Positions 18,125 through 26,095 of a stretch of DNA of 33,204 nucleotides are shown piece by piece. The stretch's first letter is position 1. Each line of letters starts with the position of its first letter. Below the pieces are notes generated by a model that saw only the letters and a program-made list of their open reading frames with translations, did no database searches and was not told the origin of the DNA. The DNA is from Collinsella sp. AM33-4BH (GTDB lineage: Bacteria > Actinomycetota > Coriobacteriia > Coriobacteriales > Coriobacteriaceae). Position numbers and translations under genes: made by a program. The stretch spans positions 1 through 33,204 of the forward strand of contig NZ_QSIN01000016.1 of NCBI RefSeq assembly GCF_003469205.1, in the 5' to 3' direction.

Positions 18125-19150
18125 ATGCGAGAACCCGTGTCCAGTCCGTTTACCAGCTTTTTAGCCCAGCACTTTGACCAGATTAACGACTATCTGGCCA
18201 CGTTCTTTGACGGACAGGCGACTTCCGCCGATATCGAGCGCTACCTGTATACCCCGCTCTCGGCATTTACGGCAAACGCTGGCAAGCGCCACCGCCCGCT
18301 CATCTGCATGCTCGCCGCCACTGCGGTAGGCGGCAGCTTTGAGAGCGCCCGCAGCGCAGCGGCGGCCATCGAGCACTTTCAGTCGGGCGCACTCATCCAC
18401 GACGACATCGCCGACAACGGGCAGATTCGTCGCGGCAAGCCCTGCATGCACCTTACCGAGGGCACCGGTCTTGCCATCAACTGCGGTGACCTGGCGCTCA
18501 CCATGGTCACCAAGACGGTTCTCGACGACCCCACACTCAACGCAGACGTGAAGCTTCGCGTGCTCCACGAGCTTACCGAGATGATCGTCCGTACCATCGA
18601 GGGCCAGGCGCTCGACCTGGGCTGGGTCCGCGACGGGCGCTTTGACATTTCGGTCGACGATTATCTGGACATGGCGACGCACAAGACCGCGTACTACAGC
18701 GGAGCGACGCCGCTTGCCGCCGGAGCCATTATCGGCGGCGGCAGCGAAGAGCAGATTGAGGCACTGCGCGCCTTTGGGCTGCACACGGGCCTTGCCTTCC
18801 AGATTCAAGACGACCTGCTCAACTTGATCGGCACCAAGGAGGCCGCCAACAAGGACTTCCGCACCGATATCACCGAGGGCAAGCGCACCCTCGTTGCCGT
18901 GCATGCCCTGTCAGACGAGCGCTATCACGACGAGATCGAGGCAATCCTTTCCTCGGGCACCGAGGACCCTGCGCAGCTCGCACGCGCCGTGGAGATCTTC
19001 CAGGAGACCGGCTCCATCGATTACGCCCACACCTATGCGCTCGACCTGACCGCTAAGGCCAAGGCCGCTATCGAAGGCGTCGAGCTCGACCCGCATGCGC
19101 GCGAGCTCTTCCTCTCAATGGCAGATTTCTTTGTGGAGCGTCTTAACTAG
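18125..19150 (+). CDS. polyprenyl (isoprenyl) diphosphate synthase
   Basis: Trans-prenyltransferase of 341 residues that condenses isopentenyl diphosphate to make a quinone or carrier side chain. GKRHRP (53-58), first Asp-rich motif DDIAD (93-97), then the second motif as DDLLN (229-233), where Asp is replaced by Asn at the last position. The GQALDLGW motif near 160 fits the family. Product length cannot be read from sequence with certainty. The Shine-Dalgarno is weak (AAAGA); a GTG four codons inside is an alternative start. It is 115 bases after the PTS gene and about 140 bases before the CwlM-like gene. Confidence 0.9.
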   Translation: MREPVSSPFTSFLAQHFDQINDYLATFFDGQATSADIERYLYTPLSAFTANAGKRHRPLICMLAATAVGGSFESARSAAAAIEHFQSGALIHDDIADNGQIRRGKPCMHLTEGTGLAINCGDLALTMVTKTVLDDPTLNADVKLRVLHELTEMIVRTIEGQALDLGWVRDGRFDISVDDYLDMATHKTAYYSGATPLAAGAIIGGGSEEQIEALRAFGLHTGLAFQIQDDLLNLIGTKEAANKDFRTDITEGKRTLVAVHALSDERYHDEIEAILSSGTEDPAQLARAVEIFQETGSIDYAHTYALDLTAKAKAAIEGVELDPHARELFLSMADFFVERLN

Positions 19151-19289
19151 CGGGGGTCATAAAACCTGTGGGCAGCGAGTTTGGGTACAAGTTGCTACAC
19201 TGTTGAGTGCATGTTTATGCATTGTCTCGCGTTGTCTATCCGACACGCGCTCAAAATAGTACGAATCGTACGCCGAAAGGGGTTCGTTC

Positions 19290-20195
19290 ATGGAACCTAT
19301 TACCACGGGCATGCAGGGAGCAGCCGTCGAGGACGTGCAGTCTCGTCTCCTGCAGCTCGGCTACACGATTGATGCCACCGAGGTCGCCAACAAGCGCTTT
19401 GGTGCCACCACCGAGCAGGCTGTTGGCACCTTCAGACTCGACAGCGGTCTTGCCGCTGGCTGCGCCGTCGATATCCCCTGCTGGAGCGCCCTGGTAGACG
19501 CCTCGTATAAACTGGGCGACCGCACGCTCTATCTGCGCATGCCCAATTTCCATGGTGCCGACGTTCGGGCCCTGCAGAAGGCACTCAACGTTTTGGGCTT
19601 TGCCTGCGGCGAGGACGACGGCTACTTTGGCCCGCACACCGAGGCGGCCCTTCAGCAGTTCCAGGAAAACGTCGGTCTGTTTGCCGACGGTATGGCTTTC
19701 CAGGATACCTACGCCTATATCAACCGCTTGCACCACGTGTGGGAGGGCAAACCTTCGGTCACCGAGGCCGAGTCGCGCATCGGCTTTGCCCGCGCGGCCA
19801 ACGTACTCGAGCGTTTCCAGATTGCCGTCATTGGCGAGGACCCTATCGCGCGCAGCGTAGCGTCGCGCATGTGGAACATCGCCACGGCAACGACCAACAA
19901 CAGCGGTATGATGCTTTGCGACTCCGAGGTTCCGACCGATGTCGACCTGGTGCTCGAGATCGCAAGCGACGAGCTACCCGCCGACGCCGCTCCGCGCGCC
20001 ACGATCGCCCTCGCTGAGTGCCACAACCTGGCCCAGCGCATCCGCACCGCCAATGTCGCCGCGCAGCAAAAGCCGGCACGCATCCGTATTGAGCTCACGG
20101 GCATGACGCGCTACAACGGAACCTTCACTGCCAGCGACGCCCAGACGCTCGCGGTACGCCTGCTCGACGGCGTTTGCGATGCCCTCGCAGATTAG
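19290..20195 (+). CDS. CwlM-like protein with two peptidoglycan-binding domains
   Basis: 301 residues, no signal peptide or membrane segment. Two PG_binding_1 repeats occupy about 5-62 and 85-142 (AVEDVQSRLLQLGY and DVRALQKALNVLGF start them). The linker ALVDASYKLGDRTLYLR closely matches the same place in actinobacterial CwlM, which has two such domains before an amidase_3 domain and in mycobacteria is a cytoplasmic regulator of MurA. Here the C-terminal 150 residues are only distantly amidase-like and show no evident zinc ligands, so catalysis is doubtful. AAGGGG precedes the ATG at 19290. The regulatory role is an inference from family resemblance; a plain peptidoglycan-binding protein is the alternative. 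Confidence 0.75.
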   Translation: MEPITTGMQGAAVEDVQSRLLQLGYTIDATEVANKRFGATTEQAVGTFRLDSGLAAGCAVDIPCWSALVDASYKLGDRTLYLRMPNFHGADVRALQKALNVLGFACGEDDGYFGPHTEAALQQFQENVGLFADGMAFQDTYAYINRLHHVWEGKPSVTEAESRIGFARAANVLERFQIAVIGEDPIARSVASRMWNIATATTNNSGMMLCDSEVPTDVDLVLEIASDELPADAAPRATIALAECHNLAQRIRTANVAAQQKPARIRIELTGMTRYNGTFTASDAQTLAVRLLDGVCDALAD

Positions 20196-20233
20196 GTAAA
20201 CTAAACGAGTTGCTTTTGGGCAACACCACACAT

Positions 20234-20308
20234 TGGGACGTAGTTCAACGGTAGAACTCCGGTTTTTGGTGCCGGCTGTTGGGGGTTCGAATCCCTCCGT
20301 CCCAGCCA
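20234..20308 (+). tRNA. tRNA-Gln (anticodon TTG)
   Basis: Acceptor TGGGACG pairs perfectly with CGTCCCA; D arm AGTTCAACGGTAGAACT; anticodon stem CCGGT/GCCGG with loop TTTTGGT, anticodon TTG; T arm GGGGGTTCGAATCCCTC; discriminator G and encoded CCA (20306-20308). Confidence 0.95.
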
Positions 20309-20315
20309 AAGAAAC

Positions 20316-20351
20316 AAGCCTCTCGAACGCATAGCCGATCGGGAGGCTTTT
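20316..20351 (+). terminator. terminator after tRNA-Gln
   Basis: AAGCCTCTCG pairs with CGGGAGGCTT (one mismatch) and is followed by TTCTTGT, eight bases after the tRNA end. Confidence 0.75.
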
Positions 20352-20359
20352 CTTGTGGG

Positions 20360-20613
20360 CAAGCGGAGGGATTCGAACCCGCAAGGGTGCGGAGCCGAGG
20401 AAACGCGAAGCGTTTTCCAGCGCAGCACGCAAGGAGCGAAGCGACGCAGCGGGGCGCGGCCGCCGACCAGGCGGACGCGGAATCCCTCCGTCCCACACCA
20501 GCCAAGAGCCCCTCACGTCAAGCAAATCGAGCCAACGCCGCCAAGCGGAGGGATTCGAACCCGCAAGGGTGCGGAGCGATGCAGCGGGGCGCGGCCGCCG
20601 CAGGCAGACGCGG
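20360..20613. repeat. two tRNA-derived GC-rich repeat copies behind tRNA-Gln
   Basis: Copy A (20360-20480) and copy B (20542-20613) share AAGCGGAGGGATTCGAACCC and GCAAGGGTGCGGAGC, then GCAGCGGGGCGCGGCCGCCG and GACGCGG; B lacks about 50 internal bases. CGGAGGGATTCGAACCC is the reverse complement of the T arm of the tRNA just upstream. Between the copies, AATCCCTCCGTCCCA (20481-20495) exactly repeats the tRNA 3' end (20290-20304). Overlapping ORFs here translate the antisense tRNA and are artefacts. Confidence 0.75.
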
Positions 20614-20614
20614 T

Positions 20615-20673
20615 GTCGGCACTTGGGGACGCTCCTAAGTGCCGGCATTATAGGAACGTCCCCAAGTGCCGGC
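20615..20673. repeat. inverted repeat, REP-like
   Basis: GTCGGCACTTGGGGACGCTC at 20615 pairs with the complement at 20652-20673 (20 of 22 positions); the loop also contains AAGTGCCGGC, a further partial copy. No T-run follows. Confidence 0.7.
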
Positions 20674-20707
20674 TCGGGACTATTTTCGAGGACCCTCCGA
20701 AGGACTG

Positions 20708-20935
20708 TGGCCAAAAAACGGCAAATATGAGTACTGTCACCGTTGTAGCTACATTATTTTCGTTAATAAAAGAAGATCTTAATGAGATTTATTCGCATCA
20801 AGGTCTTCCTTTAATGAACACTTGAGGAGATACGGCAGCTTATCTGCTCGATCGACACGTCAAATCACCTTAAATGTGGTCAAAATTACTGCTACTAAAA
20901 GAGTATCAGTACTCATATTTGATGTTTTTTGGCCA
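20708..20935. repeat. MITE-like element with 29-bp terminal inverted repeats
   Basis: Left end 20708-20736 (TGGCCAAAAAAC, two variable bases, CAAATATGAGTACTG) matches the complement of 20907-20935 with two mismatches. The 170-bp interior is A+T-rich, unlike the surroundings, and carries no credible gene; a 32-codon frame from 20728 has no Shine-Dalgarno. It may be a non-autonomous transposable element or a large regulatory palindrome. Nothing recognisable lies between 20936 and 21039. Confidence 0.65.
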
Positions 20936-21039
20936 CGGCTCTTTATAGACACCCTGCACAGCGACGGTGGTAGATTTCGGAACGTGTCCGTCAGCCCCGT
21001 TCCGAAAAGCGAGCCGCATGCAACGGCCAAGCCACGACA

Positions 21040-21176
21040 GGCCCCGGGAGAGCGGGGACACCGGCTTAGGTTTATCGCGAGTTCCGCACGAACAGGAGGC
21101 CACTTAATGTGGCCTCCGTCGTGAGCAGGACTGTAGAGCAGGAAACCTAAGCCGGTGTCCCCGCTCTCCCGGGGCC
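21040..21176 (+). repeat. structured palindromic element, copy 1
   Basis: Outer stem of 34 perfect base pairs (21040-21073 with 21143-21176) ending AGGTTT/AAACCT; then an asymmetric loop with ATCGCGAGTTCCGCACG on the left and GCAGGACTGTAGAGCAGG on the right; then an inner 9-bp stem GGAGGCCAC/GTGGCCTCC capped by TTAAT. The element ends 9 bases from the stop of the JetD-like gene. Core length between outer stems is 69 bases. It lacks a T-run. Confidence 0.85.
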
Positions 21177-21184
21177 GGCGGAAT

Positions 21185-23377
21185 TTAGTTGTTCAGCATG
21201 CGGTCGAAGCTTCCCGAGTCGCCATCCCGATAGTCGGCGGTCATCAGAATCTCCTGCGGAATGCGCCCGCCCTCGCGCAGCACATTGCGGAACTGCACGC
21301 GCGTGACCATGGGCAGATCCTTGATCGTCGCCGCCAAGTTCTGCGGCACGCCCTGGTTGGCAGCCGCGGGCTCGCACTCGCCGCCGGCCTTCACGCGACG
21401 CTTATGCTCGGCGAGCATGGCGCGGTACATGCCGGCATGCAGGCGAATCTCAACCACATTGGCATTGCGAGCCTGCTCGACGATGCGCGCGCCCTCGCGG
21501 TCGATATCGCCCACGTAGTAGACGTAGTTAAAGCGATAGCCGATCTCAGCCAGATAATCGTCCAGGGCATGCGAGACGCTCGCCTTGCATCCGCCGCCAA
21601 AAATCACGCCGCCCACCTTGATGCCAAAGAGCTTAGCGTGCTTGCGGCCGCGCAGGAGCTTGACGATCTCGTCATAGGTGTCCAGGTTCTCGACCATAAT
21701 GAACGGCTTATCGGCGCCCAGCGTAAAGAAACCCGTAAAGTGCACGGGGCGGTTGGGGGCGACCTTAATCGCCTGCATGCTGATGCCCTTTTCGGTCATA
21801 CGCCGAATTAGACGCTCGCCGTGCTTGCCGTCAAAAGCCTTCTCGTCGTTAAAAATCTGGTAGGCACGCTGGCGGCGCGAGGCAACCGGCGTATCGGCAC
21901 CTCGGTTTTGCTCGATCCAAGCCTGGATGATTGCGATTTCCTCGGCAATCTTGCGGTTGGACATCTCGTTGTGCTGAGTGCGCTGCGGAGCCTTTTTGCC
22001 GTCCTTGCCCTCGACCTTTACGATCTGTGTCTGCTGCTCCTTGATCTTAGAGAGCGCCGTAGGCGTAGGGACAACTTTGAGCAGCTGCCTGCCTAAAACG
22101 CGGGCAAGGGCAAACGCCGATACCTCGCCGTGGACGGCCGACTCGGGCTGCTGGGCAGCAGCATCTGCTGCGGCAGACTCCGGCTTCTTCTGAGACCTGC
22201 GCTTAGAATCGCCTTGGGAATTGCGCTCGCGCTTCGGCATAGACGCCTGCTTCTGTGGACGATCGGACTTGCTCTCCTTCGCCGGCTGGCGCTTAGGCTG
22301 CCCCGAAGAAACCTCGGCCTTCGCATCCTCGTCCTGCGGCGTGGTCTTCTCGGCTGCAGTCTCGGCATGGGAACTGCGACCCCCGCGATGGCGACGGCGG
22401 CGAGGCCTGCTCGACGCGCCCTGCTCCGTCTGCCCATCAGTAGGCTGCTCGCCCTTGGCCTCGGCAGCAACCTCAAGCTGCGGCTCAACAGGCTTCTGCT
22501 CGCGAGCCGCCGGCTCAACGGTTTTCTCGGTTTGTTCGGCCTTCTCGGCCTGAGCGGTCGGAGCCGGCTCGCCCTTCTCCTGACGCCTTACGGGATACGC
22601 GCGCCTCGCAAAACCACGTCCGGGACGACATGAGCCCGGGGCCTTCTTGGCAGACTCCTCAACATCGTCTGCGGCCTCGGAAAGCTCTTCAACCTCATGC
22701 ACGACATCCTGCTGCGCAGCCTTAAAGTGGGCACCACGGCGACGCTGGGGCTCCTGGGCCTCCACGGGCTTTTGCTCCTTCGCGGGCCTCTGCGACTCGG
22801 CAGCAACCTCGTTCTCAACAGCCTCGGCATCCGTCTCACCCTTTTGAGCAACGGCGCGACGGAAGCGCTCCTGCTGGGCGCGACGCTGCGCATCGCGCTT
22901 GCCACCCCCGCCAAAACCGCCGCGCCCTGCCTTGGCCGTAAAGGCACGCACGACGTTCTCATCGAGCAACTCATCGGTATCAACATGCTCACGCGGAGCA
23001 ACTTCTTCCACAGCAGGCACGTCAGCGGAATCCTCGACGACAAAATCTTCGACGGACTCGGCAGGCTGCTCCTGGGCATCGCGGATCTCGACATTGATGG
23101 TATAGAACGCCGGGCGCCCGTTAATGCCGCTGCCCTCGATCTTGGTCACGATATTTGCCGCGATAAGCTCATCGCGCATCGCCTTGGTATCGCATTCCTT
23201 ATCGACGGAGCGGAAAATCTGCGCCAGCGCGCTCGACTTAATCTTGAGCGCCTTGCGGCAGAGCAGGTCGTAGGCAACCAGCTTGGCGCGCTCGGCAGAA
23301 AGCGACGTCTGGCTGCTCAGACGCTCAGCCAGAGCATCGACATTGTTTTGATTATCGGAATATACCGTCTTGGCCAC
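21185..23377 (-). CDS. orphan JetD-like protein with C-terminal TOPRIM domain
   Basis: About 730 residues from GTG 23377 (AGGGG just upstream; upstream in-frame codons have no start signal). Residues 1-100 look like a winged helix ending GRPAFYTINVE. Residues about 105-430 are a low-complexity Ala/Glu/Gln/Lys/Arg linker, probably disordered. Residues about 450-730 contain F-N-D-E-K near 509-513, then TOPRIM motifs VENLDTYDE (Glu563) and GDIDREG (Asp624, Asp626), preceded by GGVIFGGGCKASV. This arrangement resembles JetD, the nuclease/topoisomerase-like subunit of Wadjet (DUF3322 plus DUF2220). No JetA, JetB or JetC gene is in the window. Role is unknown; DNA nicking or cleavage is inferred from the TOPRIM residues. 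Confidence 0.65.
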   Translation of the reverse strand: MAKTVYSDNQNNVDALAERLSSQTSLSAERAKLVAYDLLCRKALKIKSSALAQIFRSVDKECDTKAMRDELIAANIVTKIEGSGINGRPAFYTINVEIRDAQEQPAESVEDFVVEDSADVPAVEEVAPREHVDTDELLDENVVRAFTAKAGRGGFGGGGKRDAQRRAQQERFRRAVAQKGETDAEAVENEVAAESQRPAKEQKPVEAQEPQRRRGAHFKAAQQDVVHEVEELSEAADDVEESAKKAPGSCRPGRGFARRAYPVRRQEKGEPAPTAQAEKAEQTEKTVEPAAREQKPVEPQLEVAAEAKGEQPTDGQTEQGASSRPRRRRHRGGRSSHAETAAEKTTPQDEDAKAEVSSGQPKRQPAKESKSDRPQKQASMPKRERNSQGDSKRRSQKKPESAAADAAAQQPESAVHGEVSAFALARVLGRQLLKVVPTPTALSKIKEQQTQIVKVEGKDGKKAPQRTQHNEMSNRKIAEEIAIIQAWIEQNRGADTPVASRRQRAYQIFNDEKAFDGKHGERLIRRMTEKGISMQAIKVAPNRPVHFTGFFTLGADKPFIMVENLDTYDEIVKLLRGRKHAKLFGIKVGGVIFGGGCKASVSHALDDYLAEIGYRFNYVYYVGDIDREGARIVEQARNANVVEIRLHAGMYRAMLAEHKRRVKAGGECEPAAANQGVPQNLAATIKDLPMVTRVQFRNVLREGGRIPQEILMTADYRDGDSGSFDRMLNN

Positions 23378-23485
23378 GGGGCCCCTTTCATATGCACACA
23401 TATACGTCCATATGGTACAACGCACGAGCCTATCCACGCAAAACATCTGCGAGAACGCCCTTGCACCACCTGTTATCACAAGAAA

Positions 23486-23521
23486 AAAGACCGGGTCCGC
23501 TTGATTGCGGATCCGGTCTTT
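23486..23521 (-). terminator. terminator of the cstA-type gene
   Basis: A 15-bp stem with one mismatch (AAAGACCGG.TCCGC), loop TTGATT, followed on the minus strand by TTTTTTCTTG. It separates the transporter transcript from the JetD-like gene, whose promoter should be in 23378-23485. Confidence 0.85.
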
Positions 23522-23560
23522 CCGAGTCAAATAGATGGGAGATTCAACCCGTCCGACCGA

Positions 23561-25450
23561 CTAGGCCTTAGCGGCCTCGGCGTCGGCAGGAGCCTCAGCG
23601 GCAGCGGCGCGACCGTACTCGGCCTTGCCCATCTCGGACCACTCGGGCTCCTCGTCGGGCATGGAGCCGGCCTCCTTGCCGAAGAACTCCTTGAGGCAGT
23701 TAACGGCAACGATGAGGCCCAGGACCATCAGCAGGACGGCAAAGACGAGCTGCAGGCCCTTGGTGGCGGCGACGGAGACGGCGGCCGTGGTGGCAGTAGC
23801 CGGGATGGTACCGAAGAAACCGTAGGCCTGGACGGCGGTCATGCAGCCCATGGCGCTCTGGACCAGCGAGGTGAAGGTGCAGCAGAGCAGGAAGGCGACG
23901 GGCACATAGAGCATCCAGCCCTTGCGGCCGGTGCACTTGCAGAACACGGCGAGGGTGATCATGGTCATGCCGCCGAGCAGCTGGTTGGAGGCACCAAAGA
24001 GCGGCCAGATGTTGGCATAGCCACCAAAAGCGAGGGCGAGACCAGGAAGCAGGGTAACGACCGTGGCGAACCAGGGGTTGCCGAGGACCTTCATATAGCC
24101 GGCCTTGGACTCGATGGCCAGGGCATCGTTGGTCTGGGCAAAGAACTCGGAGAACGAGGTGCGGGCGATGCGGGCGACGGCGTCGAGCGAGGTCAGAGCC
24201 AGAGCGGAGACGTTCATGGTCATAAAGACGGTAGCGAGCGTGCCGTCAACACCGAAGGCCTGCATACCGCGGGAGATGCCAGCGGCGAAGATCTGGAACG
24301 GGGTGGAAGCGACACCAGCGTTGAGGGCGCCGGTACCGGCGGTGTTCATATCGGAGAACATGATGCCGGCAACGATGATGGCAAGGATGCCGACGAAGGA
24401 CTCGACGATCATTGCGCCGTAACCAACCTTGACGGCGTCCTGCTCCTTCTCGACCTGCTTGGAAGAGGTGCCGGAAGAAACGAGGCTGTGGAAACCGGAG
24501 AGAGCACCGCAAGCGACGGAGACGAACAGGACCGGGAACATCATGCCGGAGGCAGTGGAGAAGCCGGTGAAGACCGGAGCGGTGATAGTGGCCTGACCGT
24601 TGACGCCCAGGACGACGATGCCGAGGACAGCGCAGACGATCATGACGATCATCATGATGGAAGTGAGGTAGTCACGCGGGGTCTTGAGCATCTGGATGGG
24701 CATAGCGCCAGCGAAGACCAGGTAGACCATGACGACGGCGAACCACTGGAACTTATCCAGGTAGACCGGGAACTGCATGCCGACGGCGAACATGAGAACC
24801 ATGAGGACAACGCCGGTGACGAACTCGGCAGCGCCGGTGAGGTTGAACTTCTTCTGGGCCCAACCAAAGGCGATAGCGACGAAGGTGAACAGGATGGAGA
24901 TGGTACCAGCGCAGCCGGCGGCATAGGACTTGGTGAAGTCGATGGCACCGGTAGCAGCACCAGAAGCGTCAACGGCCGGGGTGAACATGAACGTCTTGCA
25001 GACCATGTCGGTGAAGGCGGCGATGACGATGATGCAGAACAGCCAGCAGAACAGCAGGAACAGGCGACGACCGGTCTTGCCGATGTACTTCTCGATGAGC
25101 TGAGCGAGCGACTTGCCGTTGTTCTTCATCGAAGCGTACAGGGCACCAAAGTCGTGGACGGCGCCAAAGAAGATGCCGCCGATGAGGACCCAGAGCACGA
25201 CGGGAAGCCAGCCGAAGGCCATGGCGACGATCGTACCCGTAACAGGGCCAGCACCGCAGATCGAGCTGAACTGGTGAGAGAACGCGGTGAAGGCGGAAAC
25301 GGGCGAGAAGCTCTTGCCGTCCTTCATGCGCTTGGCCGGCGTGAGGGCCTCTTTGTCAACGCCCCACTTGTTGGCCAGCCATCGGCCATAGCCCAGATAG
25401 CCGCAGGCGAGCACCGCCGCGGCCACAACCATGAGCAAAACTCCGTTCAT
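23561..25450 (-). CDS. cstA: CstA/BtsT-family transporter (pyruvate or peptide)
   Basis: 629-residue polytopic protein with about 16-18 helices. FSPVSAFTAFSHQFSSICGA near 48-67 and GAVHDFGALYASMKNNGKSL near 96-115 are family signatures. CstA proteins were named as carbon-starvation peptide transporters and the relative BtsT imports pyruvate; which applies here is unknown. AGAGGAGGAAATGTA gives a strong ribosome site before ATG 25450. The leader contains an intrinsic terminator (25485-25524), so expression is probably set by attenuation. The C-terminal tail is Ala/Glu-rich and soluble. Confidence 0.9.
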   Translation of the reverse strand: MNGVLLMVVAAAVLACGYLGYGRWLANKWGVDKEALTPAKRMKDGKSFSPVSAFTAFSHQFSSICGAGPVTGTIVAMAFGWLPVVLWVLIGGIFFGAVHDFGALYASMKNNGKSLAQLIEKYIGKTGRRLFLLFCWLFCIIVIAAFTDMVCKTFMFTPAVDASGAATGAIDFTKSYAAGCAGTISILFTFVAIAFGWAQKKFNLTGAAEFVTGVVLMVLMFAVGMQFPVYLDKFQWFAVVMVYLVFAGAMPIQMLKTPRDYLTSIMMIVMIVCAVLGIVVLGVNGQATITAPVFTGFSTASGMMFPVLFVSVACGALSGFHSLVSSGTSSKQVEKEQDAVKVGYGAMIVESFVGILAIIVAGIMFSDMNTAGTGALNAGVASTPFQIFAAGISRGMQAFGVDGTLATVFMTMNVSALALTSLDAVARIARTSFSEFFAQTNDALAIESKAGYMKVLGNPWFATVVTLLPGLALAFGGYANIWPLFGASNQLLGGMTMITLAVFCKCTGRKGWMLYVPVAFLLCCTFTSLVQSAMGCMTAVQAYGFFGTIPATATTAAVSVAATKGLQLVFAVLLMVLGLIVAVNCLKEFFGKEAGSMPDEEPEWSEMGKAEYGRAAAAEAPADAEAAKA

Positions 25451-25484
25451 TACATTTCCTCCTCTAAAAAGAACTTCCTAGACA

Positions 25485-25524
25485 TAAAAAATGAGGGCCG
25501 TCGGTTGCGCTCGACGGCCCTCAT
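25485..25524 (-). terminator. intrinsic terminator inside the cstA leader (attenuator)
   Basis: Perfect 13-bp stem ATGAGGGCCGTCG (25491-25503 with 25512-25524), then TTTTTTAT on the minus strand, about 20 bases before the cstA Shine-Dalgarno. Upstream, two hairpins that exclude each other share 25549-25553: 25549-25573 (9 bp) and 25536-25553 (6 bp). Confidence 0.75.
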
Positions 25525-25575
25525 CTTCATCAGCCGCCCGTTATCGTACGGGCTAGCTGTATGTGCTAACCCGCA

Positions 25576-25644
25576 TCAGATAATTACTACGCTGATAATG
25601 TTTAGCTGATGCGTGAACATGTCTAAGAAATCCTCTTCAATCAT
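25576..25644 (-). CDS. possible 22-residue leader peptide upstream of cstA
   Basis: ATG at 25644 to TGA at 25578-25576 encodes MIEEDFLDMFTHQ then LNIISVVII, with seven branched-chain residues among the last nine. The stop is two bases from the first of the leader hairpins. The Shine-Dalgarno is poor (CGGA at about -13), so this may be chance. If real it would fit ribosome-mediated attenuation sensing Ile or Val supply. Confidence 0.25.
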   Translation of the reverse strand: MIEEDFLDMFTHQLNIISVVII

Positions 25645-25673
25645 GATGTGAACGATCCGTGCGTGTTCACATC
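25645..25673. promoter_or_regulatory. palindrome GATGTGAAC-N11-GTTCACATC upstream of cstA
   Basis: Perfect 9-bp arms with an 11-base spacer; a related GCGTGAACATG occurs at 25614. It resembles a dimeric regulator site, about 200 bases before cstA. The following stretch 25674-25819 is A+T-rich and shows no gene. Confidence 0.45.
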
Positions 25674-25819
25674 CCCAGTGGTTGAAAAGGAGTATGAAAC
25701 TTTAGTTACCTAAAGTCAACGCAAATATGTAATGAATTTTCAACTTTTTTTGAATTTCTCGGTATAAAACGCCACTGACCTCTGACTTTATCCGACAAAA
25801 GTTTTTGCATGAGAGATGT

Positions 25820-25951
25820 CCCTCGGGAGCGGGCGGGCGTATACAAGGTTTCCTGCTCTACAGTCCTGCTCGCACGGAGAGCACATTAAGTGCTCTCCGG
25901 CTCGTGCGGAACTCGCGATAAACCTTGTATACGCCCGCCCGCTCCCGAGGG
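25820..25951 (-). repeat. structured palindromic element, copy 2 (opposite orientation)
   Basis: Outer stem of 32 perfect base pairs (25820-25851 with 25920-25951), unrelated in sequence to copies 1 and 3 except for the final AGGTTT. Read on the minus strand, the core again has ATCGCGAGTTCCGCACG and GCAGGACTGTAGAGCAGG; the inner stem is GGAGAGCAC/GTGCTCTCC around TTAAT, with bases changed on both sides relative to copies 1 and 3. Core length 68. Confidence 0.85.
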
Positions 25952-26095
25952 GCTCCCATCCCAAATGCAGAGCGAAAGCTCCGCACACCAACTTTTTCTT
26001 TCAGCTAAAGCACGCCGGAAATTCGACGCGGGCTAACTATCCTTGCCGGACGTTGTCGACGCCGATCCAGCCCAAAAGCTATATCGATACAGAAA

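Noticed and set aside
20245..20825. several ORFs behind tRNA-Gln encoding phrases such as GGIRTP and RRDSNPQ
   Set aside because: These are the well-known translation of antisense tRNA T-arm sequence and GC-rich repeats; no ribosome sites or family matches.
20728..20826. 32-codon frame inside the MITE-like element
   Set aside because: No Shine-Dalgarno sequence, starts within the terminal inverted repeat, and encodes no recognisable domain.
21040..21176. structured palindrome as a standard Rho-independent terminator
   Set aside because: No T-run on either strand, a stem over 30 bp, and conserved internal-loop sequences that a terminator would not need.
21185..23377. complete Wadjet defence system
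   Set aside because: Only a JetD-like protein is present; the flanking genes are CstA and tRNA/repeat regions, with no SMC-like or kleisin-like subunits.
22697..25609. 970-codon open frame on the plus strand
   Set aside because: It runs antisense across both the JetD-like and CstA genes and the intergenic terminator between them. Its protein is a low-complexity Gly/Asp/His/Glu chain, as expected from the complement of GC-rich codons.
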